Of a DNA stretch of 64,000 nucleotides, positions 25,683 through 34,870 are shown piece by piece. A program made the translations under genes and the position numbers. The stretch is from NCBI GenBank assembly GCA_003367665.1, contig QKXI01000001.1:478370-542369 (forward strand), written 5' to 3'. Source of the DNA: Leifsonia sp. ku-ls (lineage in GTDB: Bacteria; Actinomycetota; Actinomycetes; Actinomycetales; Microbacteriaceae). The first letter of the stretch is position 1. Every line of letters begins with the position of its first letter. Under the pieces are notes generated by a model. That model made no database searches. It worked only from the letters and a program-made list of their open reading frames with translations, and was not told the DNA's origin.

Positions 25683-26736
25683 GCAGTCCCTCCTCCACCG
25701 CCACGATCTGCTCGACGTCGACGCGCTCGTCGTCGGCGTGCGCCTTCAGCGGGTCACCGGGGCCGTAGTTGACCGCGGGGATGCCGAGCGCGCTGAAGCG
25801 GGCGACGTCGGTCCAGCCGTACTTGGGCTTCGCCACCCCGCCGACCGCCGCGACGAACTCCTGCGCGAGCGGCGCGTCCAGGCCCGGCCGGGCGCCGTCG
25901 GCGCGGTCGACCACGGTGATCTCGTAGTCGCCGAACAGCTCGTGCATGTGCTCGATCGCCTCCTGCGAGCTGCGCGACGGCGCGAACCGGTAGTTGATGT
26001 GCACCATGCACTCGTCCGGGATGATGTTGCCCGCCACTCCCCCGAAGATGCCGACGGCGTTGAGCCCCTCCTTGTAGACGAGACCGTCGACCTCCACCTC
26101 GCGCGCCTCGTAGGAGGCCAGGATGTCGAGGATGGGCGCCGCCTTGTGGATGGCGTTGTCGCCCACCCAGCCGCGGGCCGAGTGCGCGCGAAGGCCGTAC
26201 GTGCGCACCTCGACGCGCAGATTGCCGTTGCAGCCGCCCTCGACCACGCCGTTGCTCGGCTCGCCGAGGATGCCGAAGTCGCCGACGAAGAGGTCGGGCC
26301 GGTTGCGCGCCAGGCGGCCGAGGCCGTTGAGCTCGGCGTTGACCTCCTCGTGGTCGTACCACATCCACGTCACGTCGACGGCGGGGTCGGTCAGCTCGGC
26401 GGCGAGCTTCAGCTGCACGGCGACTCCGGCCTTCATGTCGACCGTTCCTCGGCCCCACAGGTAGCGGATGCCGTCGTGCTCCTCGAAGCGCGTGGGCAGG
26501 TTGCCGTTCAGCGGGACCGTGTCGATGTGACCGGCGATCAGCGCACGGCGCTCGCGGCCCAGGTTCGTGCGCGCGACCAGGGCGTCGCCGTCGCGGATCA
26601 GCTCCAGGTGCGGCAGCCCGGAGAGCGCGGCCTCCATCGCGTCGGCGATGGTCGCCTCGTCGCCGGAGACGGACTCGATGTCGCACAGCTGACGGGTGAG
26701 GTCGATGGAGGAGGCGGTGAGGTCGAGGTTCTGCAC
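25651..26736 (-). CDS. dapE: Succinyl-diaminopimelate desuccinylase
   Basis: DapE hydrolyses N-succinyl-LL-diaminopimelate to LL-DAP and succinate, needed for lysine and the peptidoglycan cross-link. The 361-residue M20 protein shows both metal-site motifs, AGHIDTVP and GRGTVDMK, the catalytic Glu pair in WYDHEEVN, GEPSNG, and a late metal His in PLKAHADDE. The GTG at 26736 has no Shine-Dalgarno; TAGGTT (26748-26743) ends 6 nt upstream. The dapD start lies only 17 bp away on the other strand, so the two pathway genes share a compact divergent promoter. Confidence 0.94.
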   Translation of the reverse strand: MQNLDLTASSIDLTRQLCDIESVSGDEATIADAMEAALSGLPHLELIRDGDALVARTNLGRERRALIAGHIDTVPLNGNLPTRFEEHDGIRYLWGRGTVDMKAGVAVQLKLAAELTDPAVDVTWMWYDHEEVNAELNGLGRLARNRPDLFVGDFGILGEPSNGVVEGGCNGNLRVEVRTYGLRAHSARGWVGDNAIHKAAPILDILASYEAREVEVDGLVYKEGLNAVGIFGGVAGNIIPDECMVHINYRFAPSRSSQEAIEHMHELFGDYEITVVDRADGARPGLDAPLAQEFVAAVGGVAKPKYGWTDVARFSALGIPAVNYGPGDPLKAHADDERVDVEQIVAVEEGLRAWLTGAGAR

Positions 26737-26753
26737 CCTACTAACCTAGGGGC
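26737..26753. promoter_or_regulatory. 17-bp divergent promoter core driving two leaderless genes, dapE and dapD
   Basis: On the plus strand TAACCT (26742-26747) ends 6 nt before the dapD ATG. On the minus strand TAGGTT (26748-26743) ends 6 nt before the dapE GTG. The hexamers overlap by 5 bp, so one duplex element appears to be the -10 for both directions. Any -35 contacts would fall inside the other gene. Confidence 0.7.
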
Positions 26754-27734
26754 ATGCCTTCCGACGCGCCTGAACGTTCTGCCGCGCCCCGATCCGCCTG
26801 GGGCTACGGCCTCGCGACGGTGGCCTCCGATGCCACCGTGCTCGACACCTGGTTCCCCGAGCCGACGCTCGGCACCCTGCCCGCGGGCCGCGACCGCTGG
26901 ATCGCCCCGGCCGAGCTGGAAGAGCTGGCCGGCGAGGATCCGCGCCGCGCGGTACGCATCGACATCGTCACGGTGGAGATCGACCTGGACGCGCCGCCCG
27001 CGTCCACCCCGGACGCCTACCTCCGCCTGCACCTGCTCTCCCACCTGCTGGTGCGGCCCAACGGCCTCAATCTGGACGGGATCTTCGCCCACCTGCCGAC
27101 GGTGGCGTGGACGAACGCCGGACCGGTGAACCCCGCCGACCTCGACCGGCTGCGGCCGCGGCTGCAGCGCGCGGGCATCCAGGTGTCGGGTGTGGACAAG
27201 TTCCCGCGCCTGCTCGACTACGTCACGCCGGAGCGCGTGCGCATCGCGGACGCATCGCGCGTGCGGCTCGGCGCGCACCTGGCGCCGGGCACCACCGTGA
27301 TGCACGAGGGCTTCGTGAACTACAACGCCGGCACGCTCGGCTCGTCCATGGTCGAGGGCCGCATCTCGCAGGGCGTCGTCGTGGGCGACGGCTCCGACAT
27401 CGGCGGCGGCGCGTCCATCATGGGCACGCTCTCGGGCGGCGGCACGCACCGCGTGTCGATCGGCGAGCGCGCGCTGCTCGGCGCGAACTCGGGCATCGGC
27501 ATCTCGATCGGCGACGATTCCGTGGTGGAGGCCGGCCTCTACGTGACCGCAGGAACCAAGGTCGTCCTGGTGGGCGAAGCGCCCACGGCCGACGGCACAC
27601 CGCGCACGGTGAAGGCCGCCGAGCTGTCCGGCCAGCCCGGCCTGCTCTTCCGCCGCAACTCCCTGACCGGCGCCGTCGAGGTGCTCCGCCGGGCGGGCGC
27701 GGGGGTGGAGTTGAACGCCGCGCTGCACGCGTAG
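26754..27734 (+). CDS. dapD: 2,3,4,5-tetrahydropyridine-2,6-dicarboxylate N-succinyltransferase
   Basis: DapD adds succinyl from succinyl-CoA to tetrahydrodipicolinate, upstream of DapE in the same pathway. The 326-residue protein is of the actinobacterial DapD type: an N-terminal region of ~200 residues followed by a left-handed beta helix built of hexapeptides, e.g. [18 protein letters not shown] and [30 protein letters not shown] is a typical family stretch. The ATG at 26754 lacks a Shine-Dalgarno and follows TAACCT by 6 nt. It is divergent from dapE across a 17-bp gap. Confidence 0.94.
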   Translation: MPSDAPERSAAPRSAWGYGLATVASDATVLDTWFPEPTLGTLPAGRDRWIAPAELEELAGEDPRRAVRIDIVTVEIDLDAPPASTPDAYLRLHLLSHLLVRPNGLNLDGIFAHLPTVAWTNAGPVNPADLDRLRPRLQRAGIQVSGVDKFPRLLDYVTPERVRIADASRVRLGAHLAPGTTVMHEGFVNYNAGTLGSSMVEGRISQGVVVGDGSDIGGGASIMGTLSGGGTHRVSIGERALLGANSGIGISIGDDSVVEAGLYVTAGTKVVLVGEAPTADGTPRTVKAAELSGQPGLLFRRNSLTGAVEVLRRAGAGVELNAALHA

Positions 27735-27744
27735 GTGACGCGAC

Positions 27745-27774
27745 ACGCCGTCGGCCGTCGTGGCGCGACGGCGT
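27745..27774. terminator. Hairpin between convergent dapD and bkdC
   Basis: ACGCCGTCG (27745-27753) and CGACGGCGT (27766-27774) form a perfect 9-bp stem with a 12-nt loop between two convergent stop codons. No long T-run follows, so it is either a GC-rich actinobacterial terminator or an mRNA end stabiliser. Confidence 0.6.
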
Positions 27775-27795
27775 ATCGGGTCGACCCGGTGGTCG

Positions 27796-29250
27796 TCAGA
27801 CCATCGCGAGGACGGACGCGGGGTCGGAGAGGATGCGGCCGATGTCCGTCAGGAAGCGCGACGCCTGCTCGCCGTCGACGATCCGGTGGTCGAACGACAG
27901 CGCCAGGGTGAGCACGTCGCGCAGCGCGATGCCGCCCTCGTGCTCCCACGGCTGACGACGGACCGCCCCGACGGCGAGAATGGCGGCCTCCCCCGGCGTC
28001 AGGATGGGCGTGCCGGCATCCACGCCGAACACGCCGACGTTGGTGATCGTGATGGTGCCGCCGGAGAGGTCGGCGGGCGCGGTGCGGCCGGCGCGAGCGG
28101 TCTGCGCAAGGTCGCGGATCGCGGACGCGAGCTCGCCAAGCGACCGGCCGTCGGCGTCCCGGATCACCGGCACCAGCAGGCCGCGCGGCGTGGCCGCCGC
28201 GATGCCGAGGTGCACGTACTCCGCCTGCACGATCTCCTGCGCGGCGTCGTCCCAGCGGGAGTTGACCTCCGGCGTGCGGCGGACGGCGAGCAGCAGCGCC
28301 TTCGCGACGATGGCGAGCAGGCCCGGCTTCGCCTCGGCGAACTCGGGGCGCAGCTTGAGGCGCGCGGCGAGCTCCAACGTTGGTGTTGCGTCGACCGTGA
28401 GGAACACGGTCGCCTGCGGGGCGCCGAACGCGCTGCGGACCATCGCCTCGGCGGTGGCCTTGCGGACGCCGCGCACCGGGATGCGCTTCTCGCGCGCCGC
28501 GCCGCCGTCGCGCGGGGCGGCCGCCCGCTCCACGCGGGGGCCGCCGGCGAACGACTGGACGTCGCCGCGCGTGATGAGGCCGCGGTCGCCGGTGCCGACG
28601 ACGGACGCCAGGTCGACGCCGAGCTCCCTGGCGAGCTTGCGCACCGGCGGCGTCGCCCGCGGGCGCTCGGCCAGGGCGGTCGCGGTGGCGGGCGGGTTCG
28701 CGGTCGCGGAGGCGGGCGAGTTAACGCTCGCGTTGGTGGCCGCGCCCGCGGTCGCGATGGCGGTCGCGGGCGGGTTCGCCGTCGCGGTGTGGGCGGGGCC
28801 CGCAGTCGCCGTCGCTGCCGGGTTCGCGCTCGCGGTGCCGCCTGAAGCCCGCCCTGCGCCGACGGTGGCCAGCCCGGGCCGTGCGCGCCGCGCCGGGCGC
28901 GCGCCGGACTCCGGCCGCGCGCCGTACCCGACCAGGGTCGGCTCCCGCCCCTCGTCCGGAACGGGCGCCTCGGCGCTCGGCGCCGGCGCCCCGCCGACCG
29001 GCTCGTCCGCGTCCACCTCGAACGCGACCAGCGGCTCCCCCACCGCGACCGTCACGCCAGGCTCCACGAACAGGCGCGACACCCGGCCGTCGTACGGCGC
29101 GGGCAGCTCCACGAGCGCCTTGGCGGTCTCCACCTCGGCGATGATCTGGTTCAGGCGCACCTCGTCGCCGACCGCGACCTTCCAGGCGACGAGCTCCGAC
29201 TCGGTCAGGCCCTCGCCGAGGTCGGGGAGGGCGAACTCCTTGACGGCCAT
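27796..29250 (-). CDS. bkdC: Dihydrolipoamide acyltransferase, E2 of branched-chain 2-oxoacid dehydrogenase
   Basis: The 484-residue E2 carries one N-terminal lipoyl domain (IIAEVETAKALVELPAPYDG, lipoyl-Lys in AKA), a low-complexity linker at about 125-195 with repeated ATANPPATA, a peripheral subunit-binding domain (PPVRKLARELGVDLASVVGTG) and a C-terminal catalytic domain ending in SFDHRIVDGEQASRF with the active His and Asp. It transfers the branched-chain acyl group to CoA. The start overlaps the E1 beta stop by 1 nt (TGATG). Branched-chain specificity is inferred from the two-subunit E1 and the Lrp neighbour; a pyruvate role is less likely. Confidence 0.9.
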   Translation of the reverse strand: MAVKEFALPDLGEGLTESELVAWKVAVGDEVRLNQIIAEVETAKALVELPAPYDGRVSRLFVEPGVTVAVGEPLVAFEVDADEPVGGAPAPSAEAPVPDEGREPTLVGYGARPESGARPARRARPGLATVGAGRASGGTASANPAATATAGPAHTATANPPATAIATAGAATNASVNSPASATANPPATATALAERPRATPPVRKLARELGVDLASVVGTGDRGLITRGDVQSFAGGPRVERAAAPRDGGAAREKRIPVRGVRKATAEAMVRSAFGAPQATVFLTVDATPTLELAARLKLRPEFAEAKPGLLAIVAKALLLAVRRTPEVNSRWDDAAQEIVQAEYVHLGIAAATPRGLLVPVIRDADGRSLGELASAIRDLAQTARAGRTAPADLSGGTITITNVGVFGVDAGTPILTPGEAAILAVGAVRRQPWEHEGGIALRDVLTLALSFDHRIVDGEQASRFLTDIGRILSDPASVLAMV

Positions 29251-30260
29251 CAGTCCTCCACCCCGGTGAGCGAGTTCGGGCGGTCCATGGCGCGGTCGAT
29301 GCCGTCCAGGATGCGGTCGAGGTCGGGCAGGTGCGCCGACTCCAGGCGCGCCGGCGGGTACGGGATGTCGTGCCCGGTGACGCGCACCGGCGCGTGCTCC
29401 AGGTGGTAGAAGCAGCGCTCGGTGATCGACGCGGAGATCTCGGCCGCGAGTCCTCCCGAGAGCGCCGCCTCGTGCGTGACGACCAGCCGCCCGGTGCGCT
29501 TGACCGAGGCGACCACGGTGTCCAGGTCGAGCGGCGACAGCGAGCGCAGGTCGATGACCTCGACCGACACGCCCTCGTCGCCCGCCGCGACCGCCGCGTC
29601 CCGCGCCAGCTGCACCAGCCCGCCGTACGTCACCAGCGTGACGTCGGCGCCCTGCGTGACCACGCGCGCGGTGCCCATCGGGCGGGCGTCGGCCAGCGGG
29701 GCGTCCTCGTCCACCTCGCCCTTGGCGTGGTAGCGGCGCTTCGGCTCGAAGAACAGCACCGGGTCGTCGGAGGCGATGGCCTGCTGGATGAGCGTGAACG
29801 CGTCCTGCGGGTCCGACGGGCTGACCACGCGCAGGCCTGCGGTGTGCGCGAAGTACGCCTCGGGCGAGTCGGAGTGGTGCTCGGCCGAGCCGATGCCGCC
29901 GGCGAACGGGACGCGGATGACGATCGGCATCCGGACGTTGCCCGCCGTGCGGTAGTGCATCCGCGCCACCTGGTTCACGATCTGGTCGAACGCCGGGTAG
30001 ATGAAGCCGTCGAACTGGATCTCGACCACCGGACGGTAGCCGCGGTACGCCATCCCGACCGCGGTGCCGAGGATGCCGGACTCGGCGAGCGGCGAGTCCA
30101 TCACCCGGCGCGGGCCGAACTCGGTCTGCAGCCCGTCGGTCACGCGGAACACCCCGCCGAGCGTGCCGATGTCCTCGCCCATGAGCACCACGCGGTCGTC
30201 GGCCGCGAGCGCCCGGCGGAGGCCGGCGTTGATGGCCTTCGCCATGCTGAGCGCGGTCAT
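29250..30260 (-). CDS. bkdB: Branched-chain 2-oxoacid dehydrogenase E1 component, beta subunit
   Basis: This 336-residue transketolase-like E1 beta subunit shows VVLMGEDIGTLGGVF with the conserved Glu near the TPP aminopyrimidine, FIYPAFDQIVNQVARMHYRT, and VIDLRSLSPLDLDTVVASVK in the C-terminal domain. It pairs with the alpha subunit encoded immediately upstream to decarboxylate branched-chain 2-oxoacids. The ATG at 30260 overlaps the E1 alpha stop (ATGA), and its own stop overlaps the E2 start. The operon therefore delivers E1 alpha, E1 beta and E2 by coupled translation; no E3 gene is present. Confidence 0.93.
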   Translation of the reverse strand: MTALSMAKAINAGLRRALAADDRVVLMGEDIGTLGGVFRVTDGLQTEFGPRRVMDSPLAESGILGTAVGMAYRGYRPVVEIQFDGFIYPAFDQIVNQVARMHYRTAGNVRMPIVIRVPFAGGIGSAEHHSDSPEAYFAHTAGLRVVSPSDPQDAFTLIQQAIASDDPVLFFEPKRRYHAKGEVDEDAPLADARPMGTARVVTQGADVTLVTYGGLVQLARDAAVAAGDEGVSVEVIDLRSLSPLDLDTVVASVKRTGRLVVTHEAALSGGLAAEISASITERCFYHLEHAPVRVTGHDIPYPPARLESAHLPDLDRILDGIDRAMDRPNSLTGVED

Positions 30261-31417
30261 CGTCCGTCGCTCCCCACGAACGTGCGCAGGTACCGGGAGT
30301 AGTGGTCGCGCTGGCGCGCCAGGCCGGTGTGCGGCTCGGCGTAGACGTTGTCGAACACGCTCAGCGGGTCCGGGTCCTGCAGGGCGGTGATGCCGGAACG
30401 CATCTCGGCCGCGACGGCGTCGGCCTTCGCGGCGATCGCGGTGCGGCGCTCGTCGGTCAGGGCGTCCTGAGCGGTCAGGTACGCCTCGACGCGGGAGAGC
30501 GGGTCCTTCCCGCGCCACAGGTCGAGCTCGGCCGGGTCGCGGTAGCGGGTGGGGTCGTCCGCGGTGGTGTGCGGGCCCATGCGGTAGGTGACGGCCTCGA
30601 TGAAGGTGGGGCCGCCGCCGGTGCGGGCCCGGTCGAGCGCCGCACGGGTGACCGCGAGCACGGCCAGCACGTCGTTGCCGTCGACGCGGACGCTCGGGAC
30701 GCCGAAGCCCGGCGCGCGGTCGGCGATCGGGCGCTGCGCCTGCAGCGAGACGGGCTCCGAGATCGCGTACTGGTTGTTCTGGCAGAAGAACACGACCGGC
30801 GCGGCGTAGGTCGCGGCGAAGATCAGCGCCTCGTTCACGTCGCCCTCGCTGGTGGCGCCGTCGCCGAAGTACGCGACCGCGACCGCGTCGGTGCCGTCGG
30901 CCTGGATGCCGAGCGCGTAGCCGGTGGCGTGCAGCGTCTGGGCGCCGATGATCACCTGCGGCGTCGCCATGTTGATGTCGTACGGGTTCCAGCCGCTCTG
31001 CGTGGTGCCGCGCCAGACGCGCAGCAGGTCGACGAGGCCGGCGCCGCGACAGTAGGCGACGCCGTGCTCGCGGTAGCTGGAGAAGACGAAGTCGTCGGCG
31101 CGCAACGCGCGGCCGGAGCCGATCTGGGCGGCCTCCTGGCCGAGCAGCGGCGGCCAGAGACCCAGCTCGCCCTGGCGCTGCAGGGCGGTCGCCTCGGCGT
31201 CGATGCGGCGGATGACGTGCATGTCCTCGAAGAGGTCGAGAAGCTGCTCCGGGCCGATGTCGGAGACCCAGGCGTCGAAGCGGTCGTCGCTGTGGCGGAC
31301 GCCGTCGGCGTCGAGCAGACGGACGAGGTCGAGACCGTCGAGGCCGAGCTCGCCGAGGGCCTCCAGGCCGGTGTGGGCGCCACTGCGGCGGGTGGCAGGC
31401 TGATTGTCGATCGTCAC
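30257..31417 (-). CDS. bkdA: Branched-chain 2-oxoacid dehydrogenase E1 component, alpha subunit
   Basis: The 386-residue subunit carries the TPP-Mg motif GDGATSEGDVNEALIFAATY with downstream CQNNQYAIS, and the phosphorylation-loop-like stretch YRMGPHTTADDPTRYRDP. With E1 beta it forms the decarboxylase of the complex that feeds branched-chain acyl-CoA starters to fatty-acid synthesis and valine, leucine and isoleucine breakdown. The GTG at 31417 has GAAGG upstream. The first of three overlapping genes, it is divergent from an Lrp-type regulator gene, which probably controls it. Confidence 0.92.
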   Translation of the reverse strand: MTIDNQPATRRSGAHTGLEALGELGLDGLDLVRLLDADGVRHSDDRFDAWVSDIGPEQLLDLFEDMHVIRRIDAEATALQRQGELGLWPPLLGQEAAQIGSGRALRADDFVFSSYREHGVAYCRGAGLVDLLRVWRGTTQSGWNPYDINMATPQVIIGAQTLHATGYALGIQADGTDAVAVAYFGDGATSEGDVNEALIFAATYAAPVVFFCQNNQYAISEPVSLQAQRPIADRAPGFGVPSVRVDGNDVLAVLAVTRAALDRARTGGGPTFIEAVTYRMGPHTTADDPTRYRDPAELDLWRGKDPLSRVEAYLTAQDALTDERRTAIAAKADAVAAEMRSGITALQDPDPLSVFDNVYAEPHTGLARQRDHYSRYLRTFVGSDGR

Positions 31418-31599
31418 GGTTCACGCAACCTTCACTCTCGCGCCCGAAGGGCGGCGCTTGTGGCGCGCCCGACGGCTTCCGGCCCCGTCGCCGGAATTAC
31501 CGGAAGGCTACGCTGTGGAGTCAGCGCGCACAACCATCCGCGTGTCGACCGTGCACGGTGCACTATCGCGGCGACGCGGTGGATGCTAGCTTTCACACT

Positions 31600-32064
31600 A
31601 TGCGCAGCTTCGACAACACCGACCGCCGCATCCTGCTCGCCCTCGCGGACGATCCCCGGTCGACCAACGTCTCCCTCGCCGACCGGCTCGGGCTCAGCAG
31701 GAACACGGTGCAGGCGCGGGTGGCCGAGTTGGAGCGCAGCGGCGCGTTCCTGTCGTTCGAGCGCCGCATCTCGGCGCGCGTCGCCGGCTACCCGCTCGCC
31801 GCCTTCGTCAACGTGCACGTGCAGCAGCAGCGCCTGGCGGAGGTGGTGGAGAACCTGGCCGCGATCCCGGAGATCGTGTCGGCGCACGGCCTCTCCGGCC
31901 CCTCCGACCTGCTGCTGCGCGTGGTCTGCGTCGACGCGGAGGACCTCTTCCGCATCACCGGCATCATCCAGTCCACCGAGGGCGTCGACCGAGCGGAGAC
32001 CTCCCTCGACATGGGCGAACTCATCCCCTACCGCCTCCGCCCCCTCCTCACCCGCGACGCCTGA
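31600..32064 (+). CDS. Lrp/AsnC family transcriptional regulator
   Basis: The 154-residue protein has an N-terminal winged helix (DNTDRRILLALADDPRSTNV, then SLADRLGLSRNTVQARVAEL) and a C-terminal RAM ligand-binding domain (VVCVDAEDLFRITGIIQ). Lrp proteins bind DNA as octamers or dimers and sense amino acids. Its divergent position next to the bkd operon suggests control by a branched-chain amino acid. I use ATG 31600 rather than the in-frame GTG at 31558 because TAGCTT at 31587-31592 ends 7 nt before it, the local leaderless pattern. Confidence 0.9.
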   Translation: MRSFDNTDRRILLALADDPRSTNVSLADRLGLSRNTVQARVAELERSGAFLSFERRISARVAGYPLAAFVNVHVQQQRLAEVVENLAAIPEIVSAHGLSGPSDLLLRVVCVDAEDLFRITGIIQSTEGVDRAETSLDMGELIPYRLRPLLTRDA

Positions 32065-32077
32065 CCCCCTCCTTCAA

Positions 32078-32134
32078 CGCTTCCTCGATTAATCCGCCGA
32101 CACGCCGCCTGGATGCGGATTAAGTGAGGAAACG
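32078..32134. repeat. Long imperfect inverted repeat downstream of the Lrp gene
   Basis: Arms at 32078-32097 and 32115-32134, 20 nt with three mismatches, contain TTAATCCGC and GCGGATTAA around a 17-nt loop. It is less GC-rich than a typical terminator here. It may act as a terminator for the Lrp gene, or be a small mobile palindromic element. Confidence 0.6.
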
Positions 32135-32155
32135 ATGGGGAGGGGCGGGGATGCG

Positions 32156-32190
32156 CGAAGGCCGCGCCGACGGAGTCGGCGCGGCCTTCG
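32156..32190. terminator. Strong GC-rich hairpin between convergent lrp-type gene and pnp
   Basis: GAAGGCCGCGCCGAC and its perfect complement flank a 3-nt loop. It lies 24 nt from the pnp stop and should terminate pnp transcription, and read-through from the Lrp gene. Confidence 0.85.
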
Positions 32191-32213
32191 GGGAGGGACG
32201 AGGGCGAGGCGGG

Positions 32214-34496
32214 TCAGGCCTCGGCGGGGGCCTCCTGGGGGGCCTCCGCGGCCTCGGGGGTGTCCTCGGCGATCACCGGGGCGAGCGAGAGCTTGCCGCG
32301 GTCGTCGATCTTGGTGATCTCCACCAGGATCTTCTGGCCGACGCCGAGCACGTCCTCCACGTTCTCCACACGCTTGCCACCGGCGAGCTTGCGGACCTCG
32401 GAGATGTGCAGCAGGCCGTCCTTGCCCGGGAGCAGCGAGACGAACGCGCCGAACGCGGCGATCTTGACGACGGTTCCGAGGAACTGCTCGCCGACCTCCG
32501 GGTTGGTGGGGTTCGCGATCGCGTTGACCTGGGCGCGGGCCGCCTCGGCCGACGGGCCGTCGGTGGCGCCGATGTAGACGGTGCCGTCCTCCTCGATGGA
32601 GATCTCGGCGCCGGTCTCGTCCTGGATGCCGTTGATCGTCTTGCCCTTCGGGCCGATCAGCTCGCCGATCTTGTCGACCGGGATCTGCACCGAGATCACG
32701 CGCGGCGCGGTCGGGGCCATCTCGTCCGGACGGTCGATCGCGGCGTTCAGCACGCTCAGGATGGTGGTGCGCGCGTCCTTCGCCTGCTTCAGCGCGCCGG
32801 CCAGCACCGACGACGGGATGCCGTCGAGCTTCGTGTCGAGCTGGATCGCGGTGACGAACTCGCTGGTGCCGGCGACCTTGAAGTCCATGTCGCCGAGCGC
32901 GTCCTCCGCGCCCAGGATGTCGGTGAGCGCCGCGTAGCGGGTCTCACCGTCGACGACGTCGGACACCAGGCCCATGGCGATGCCGGCGACCGGGGCGCGC
33001 AGCGGCACACCGGCGTTCAGCAGCGACAGGGTGGAGGCGCAGACGGAGCCCATCGAGGTGGAGCCGTTGGACCCGAGGGCCTCCGACACCTGACGGATCG
33101 CGTACGGGAACTCCTCGCGGCTCGGCAGCACCGGCACGAGCGCGCGCTCGGCCAGGAAGCCGTGGCCGATCTCGCGGCGCTTCGGCGAACCCACGCGGCC
33201 GGTCTCACCGGTCGAGTAGGGCGGGAAGTTGTAGTGGTGCAGGTAGCGCTTGTGCGTGACCGGCGACAGCGAGTCGATCTGCTGCTCCATCTTGAGCATG
33301 TTCAGCGTGGTGACGCCCAGGATCTGGGTCTCGCCGCGCTGGAAGATCGCCGAGCCGTGGACGCGCGGGATGACCTGCACCTCGGCGTCGAGCGGGCGGA
33401 TGTCGGTCAGGCCACGGCCGTCGATACGGATGCCCTCGCGCAGCACGCGGCCGCGCATGACCACCTTCGACACCGACTTGTAGGCGGCCGAGAACTGGTC
33501 GAGCGTCTCGGCGGGAAGCATGCCCGCCTCCACCTTCTCGATGATCGCGGTCTTGACGCGCTCCTTGAGGGCGTCGTCGGCGTTCTGGCGCTCGATCTTG
33601 TCGGCGATCTGGTACACGTTCACCAGCTCGTCGTACGCGAGGCCGGCGACGTTGTCGTAGGTCTCCTGCGAGTACGGCAGGAAGACCGGGTACTCCTTGA
33701 TCTCCTTCGCCGCCTGCTGGGCGATGACGTTCTGGGCGCCGACCAGCTCACGGATGAACGGCTTCGCCGCCTCGAGGCCCTGGGCCACGATCTCCTCGTT
33801 CGGCTTGACCGCGCCGCCCTGGATGAGGTTCCAGCTGTTCTCGGTGGCCTCCGCCTCGACCATCATGATCGCGACGTCGCCCTCCGAGCCGTCCTCGTTC
33901 GTGAGCACGCGGCCCGCGACGACGAGGTCGAACACGGCCTCCTCGAGCTGCGAGGCCTTCGGGAACGCGATCCACTGGTCCTCGTGCGTCCCGTTGCCCG
34001 GGATGAGCGCGAGGCGCACGCCGGCGATCGGGCCGGAGAACGGCAGACCGGAGATCTGCGTGGAGGCGCTGGCCGCGTTGATGGCGAGCGCGTCGTAGAA
34101 CTCGTCCGGGGCGATGCTCAGGACGGTGACGACGATCTGCACCTCATTGCGGAGGCCGTCGACGAACGACGGGCGCAGGGGGCGGTCGATCAGGCGGCAC
34201 ACCAGGATCGCCTCGGTGGACGGGCGGCCCTCGCGGCGGAAGAACGAGCCGGGGATCTTGCCGGCGGCGTACGAGCGCTCCTCGACGTCGACGGTCAGCG
34301 GGAAGAAGTCGAAGTTGTCCTTCGGGTGCTTGCTGACGCTCGTGGCGCTCAGCAGCATGGTCTCCTCGTCGAGGTAGGCGGCGACGGCGCCCTGCGCCTG
34401 CTGGGCGAGGCGTCCGGTCTCGAACCGGACGGTGCGGGTGCCGAAGCGGCCGTTGTCGAGGACGGCTTCGGCGAACTTGATCTCAGGACCTTCCAA
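32214..34496 (-). CDS. pnp: Polyribonucleotide nucleotidyltransferase (PNPase / GpsI)
   Basis: The 760-residue phosphorolytic exoribonuclease has two RNase PH domains ([20 protein letters not shown] in the first, [20 protein letters not shown] in the second), an all-helical linker, a KH domain ([17 protein letters not shown]) and a C-terminal S1 domain ([22 protein letters not shown]). It degrades mRNA from the 3' end and in actinomycetes also makes (p)ppGpp-type products. The start appears to be TTG at 34496, since the conserved [12 protein letters not shown] begins there and AAAGGAG lies 11 nt upstream; no ATG is available. A leader of about 300 nt precedes it. Confidence 0.96.
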   Translation of the reverse strand: MEGPEIKFAEAVLDNGRFGTRTVRFETGRLAQQAQGAVAAYLDEETMLLSATSVSKHPKDNFDFFPLTVDVEERSYAAGKIPGSFFRREGRPSTEAILVCRLIDRPLRPSFVDGLRNEVQIVVTVLSIAPDEFYDALAINAASASTQISGLPFSGPIAGVRLALIPGNGTHEDQWIAFPKASQLEEAVFDLVVAGRVLTNEDGSEGDVAIMMVEAEATENSWNLIQGGAVKPNEEIVAQGLEAAKPFIRELVGAQNVIAQQAAKEIKEYPVFLPYSQETYDNVAGLAYDELVNVYQIADKIERQNADDALKERVKTAIIEKVEAGMLPAETLDQFSAAYKSVSKVVMRGRVLREGIRIDGRGLTDIRPLDAEVQVIPRVHGSAIFQRGETQILGVTTLNMLKMEQQIDSLSPVTHKRYLHHYNFPPYSTGETGRVGSPKRREIGHGFLAERALVPVLPSREEFPYAIRQVSEALGSNGSTSMGSVCASTLSLLNAGVPLRAPVAGIAMGLVSDVVDGETRYAALTDILGAEDALGDMDFKVAGTSEFVTAIQLDTKLDGIPSSVLAGALKQAKDARTTILSVLNAAIDRPDEMAPTAPRVISVQIPVDKIGELIGPKGKTINGIQDETGAEISIEEDGTVYIGATDGPSAEAARAQVNAIANPTNPEVGEQFLGTVVKIAAFGAFVSLLPGKDGLLHISEVRKLAGGKRVENVEDVLGVGQKILVEITKIDDRGKLSLAPVIAEDTPEAAEAPQEAPAEA

Positions 34497-34870
34497 GAGG
34501 TCTGTCTCCTTTGTTTAACGTCGCTGCCCCGTGTGGGCGCGACTTCATCCAAGGAGCAGGAACAGGCAGATCGACACTGTGCGTGTACGGACACGCGGCG
34601 TGTACGGATCGAGCGTGCGGGGCATCCCATGCGGGTGCATCTGCCGAGCCCGTCTGGCCATCAGTAGAAATACACGGTTACGCGCCTGTGGAGCACGCGC
34701 ATCCGGATACCACCACCGAGGACCAGCTCCTGCCGGCCTGCTCCGGGGTTCCTTCTCGGTATTGAGTTGGACGGTCGGCGCACGGCCGACCACCAGCATC
34801 CTATCAGTCGGTGGCGCGGAGCAGGCGGGAGGCGCGCGTCGGCCGGAGCGGCGGGGTTACGATGCTCCGC
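34497..34870. promoter_or_regulatory. Long pnp leader region with hairpin and divergent promoters
   Basis: No gene is seen in these 374 nt. On the minus strand TAGGAT (34802-34797) is a -10 candidate for pnp, giving a leader of about 300 nt. A GGTCGGC/GCCGACC hairpin (34773-34791) lies near its 5' end. PNPase autoregulates through a 5' hairpin in E. coli, so an equivalent is plausible here. On the plus strand TACGAT (34858-34863) ends 7 nt before the GAF regulator's ATG. Confidence 0.5.

Noticed and set aside
31558-31599. Longer start for the Lrp-type regulator
   Set aside because: The extension lacks homology and the TAGCTT hexamer supports the ATG at 31600.
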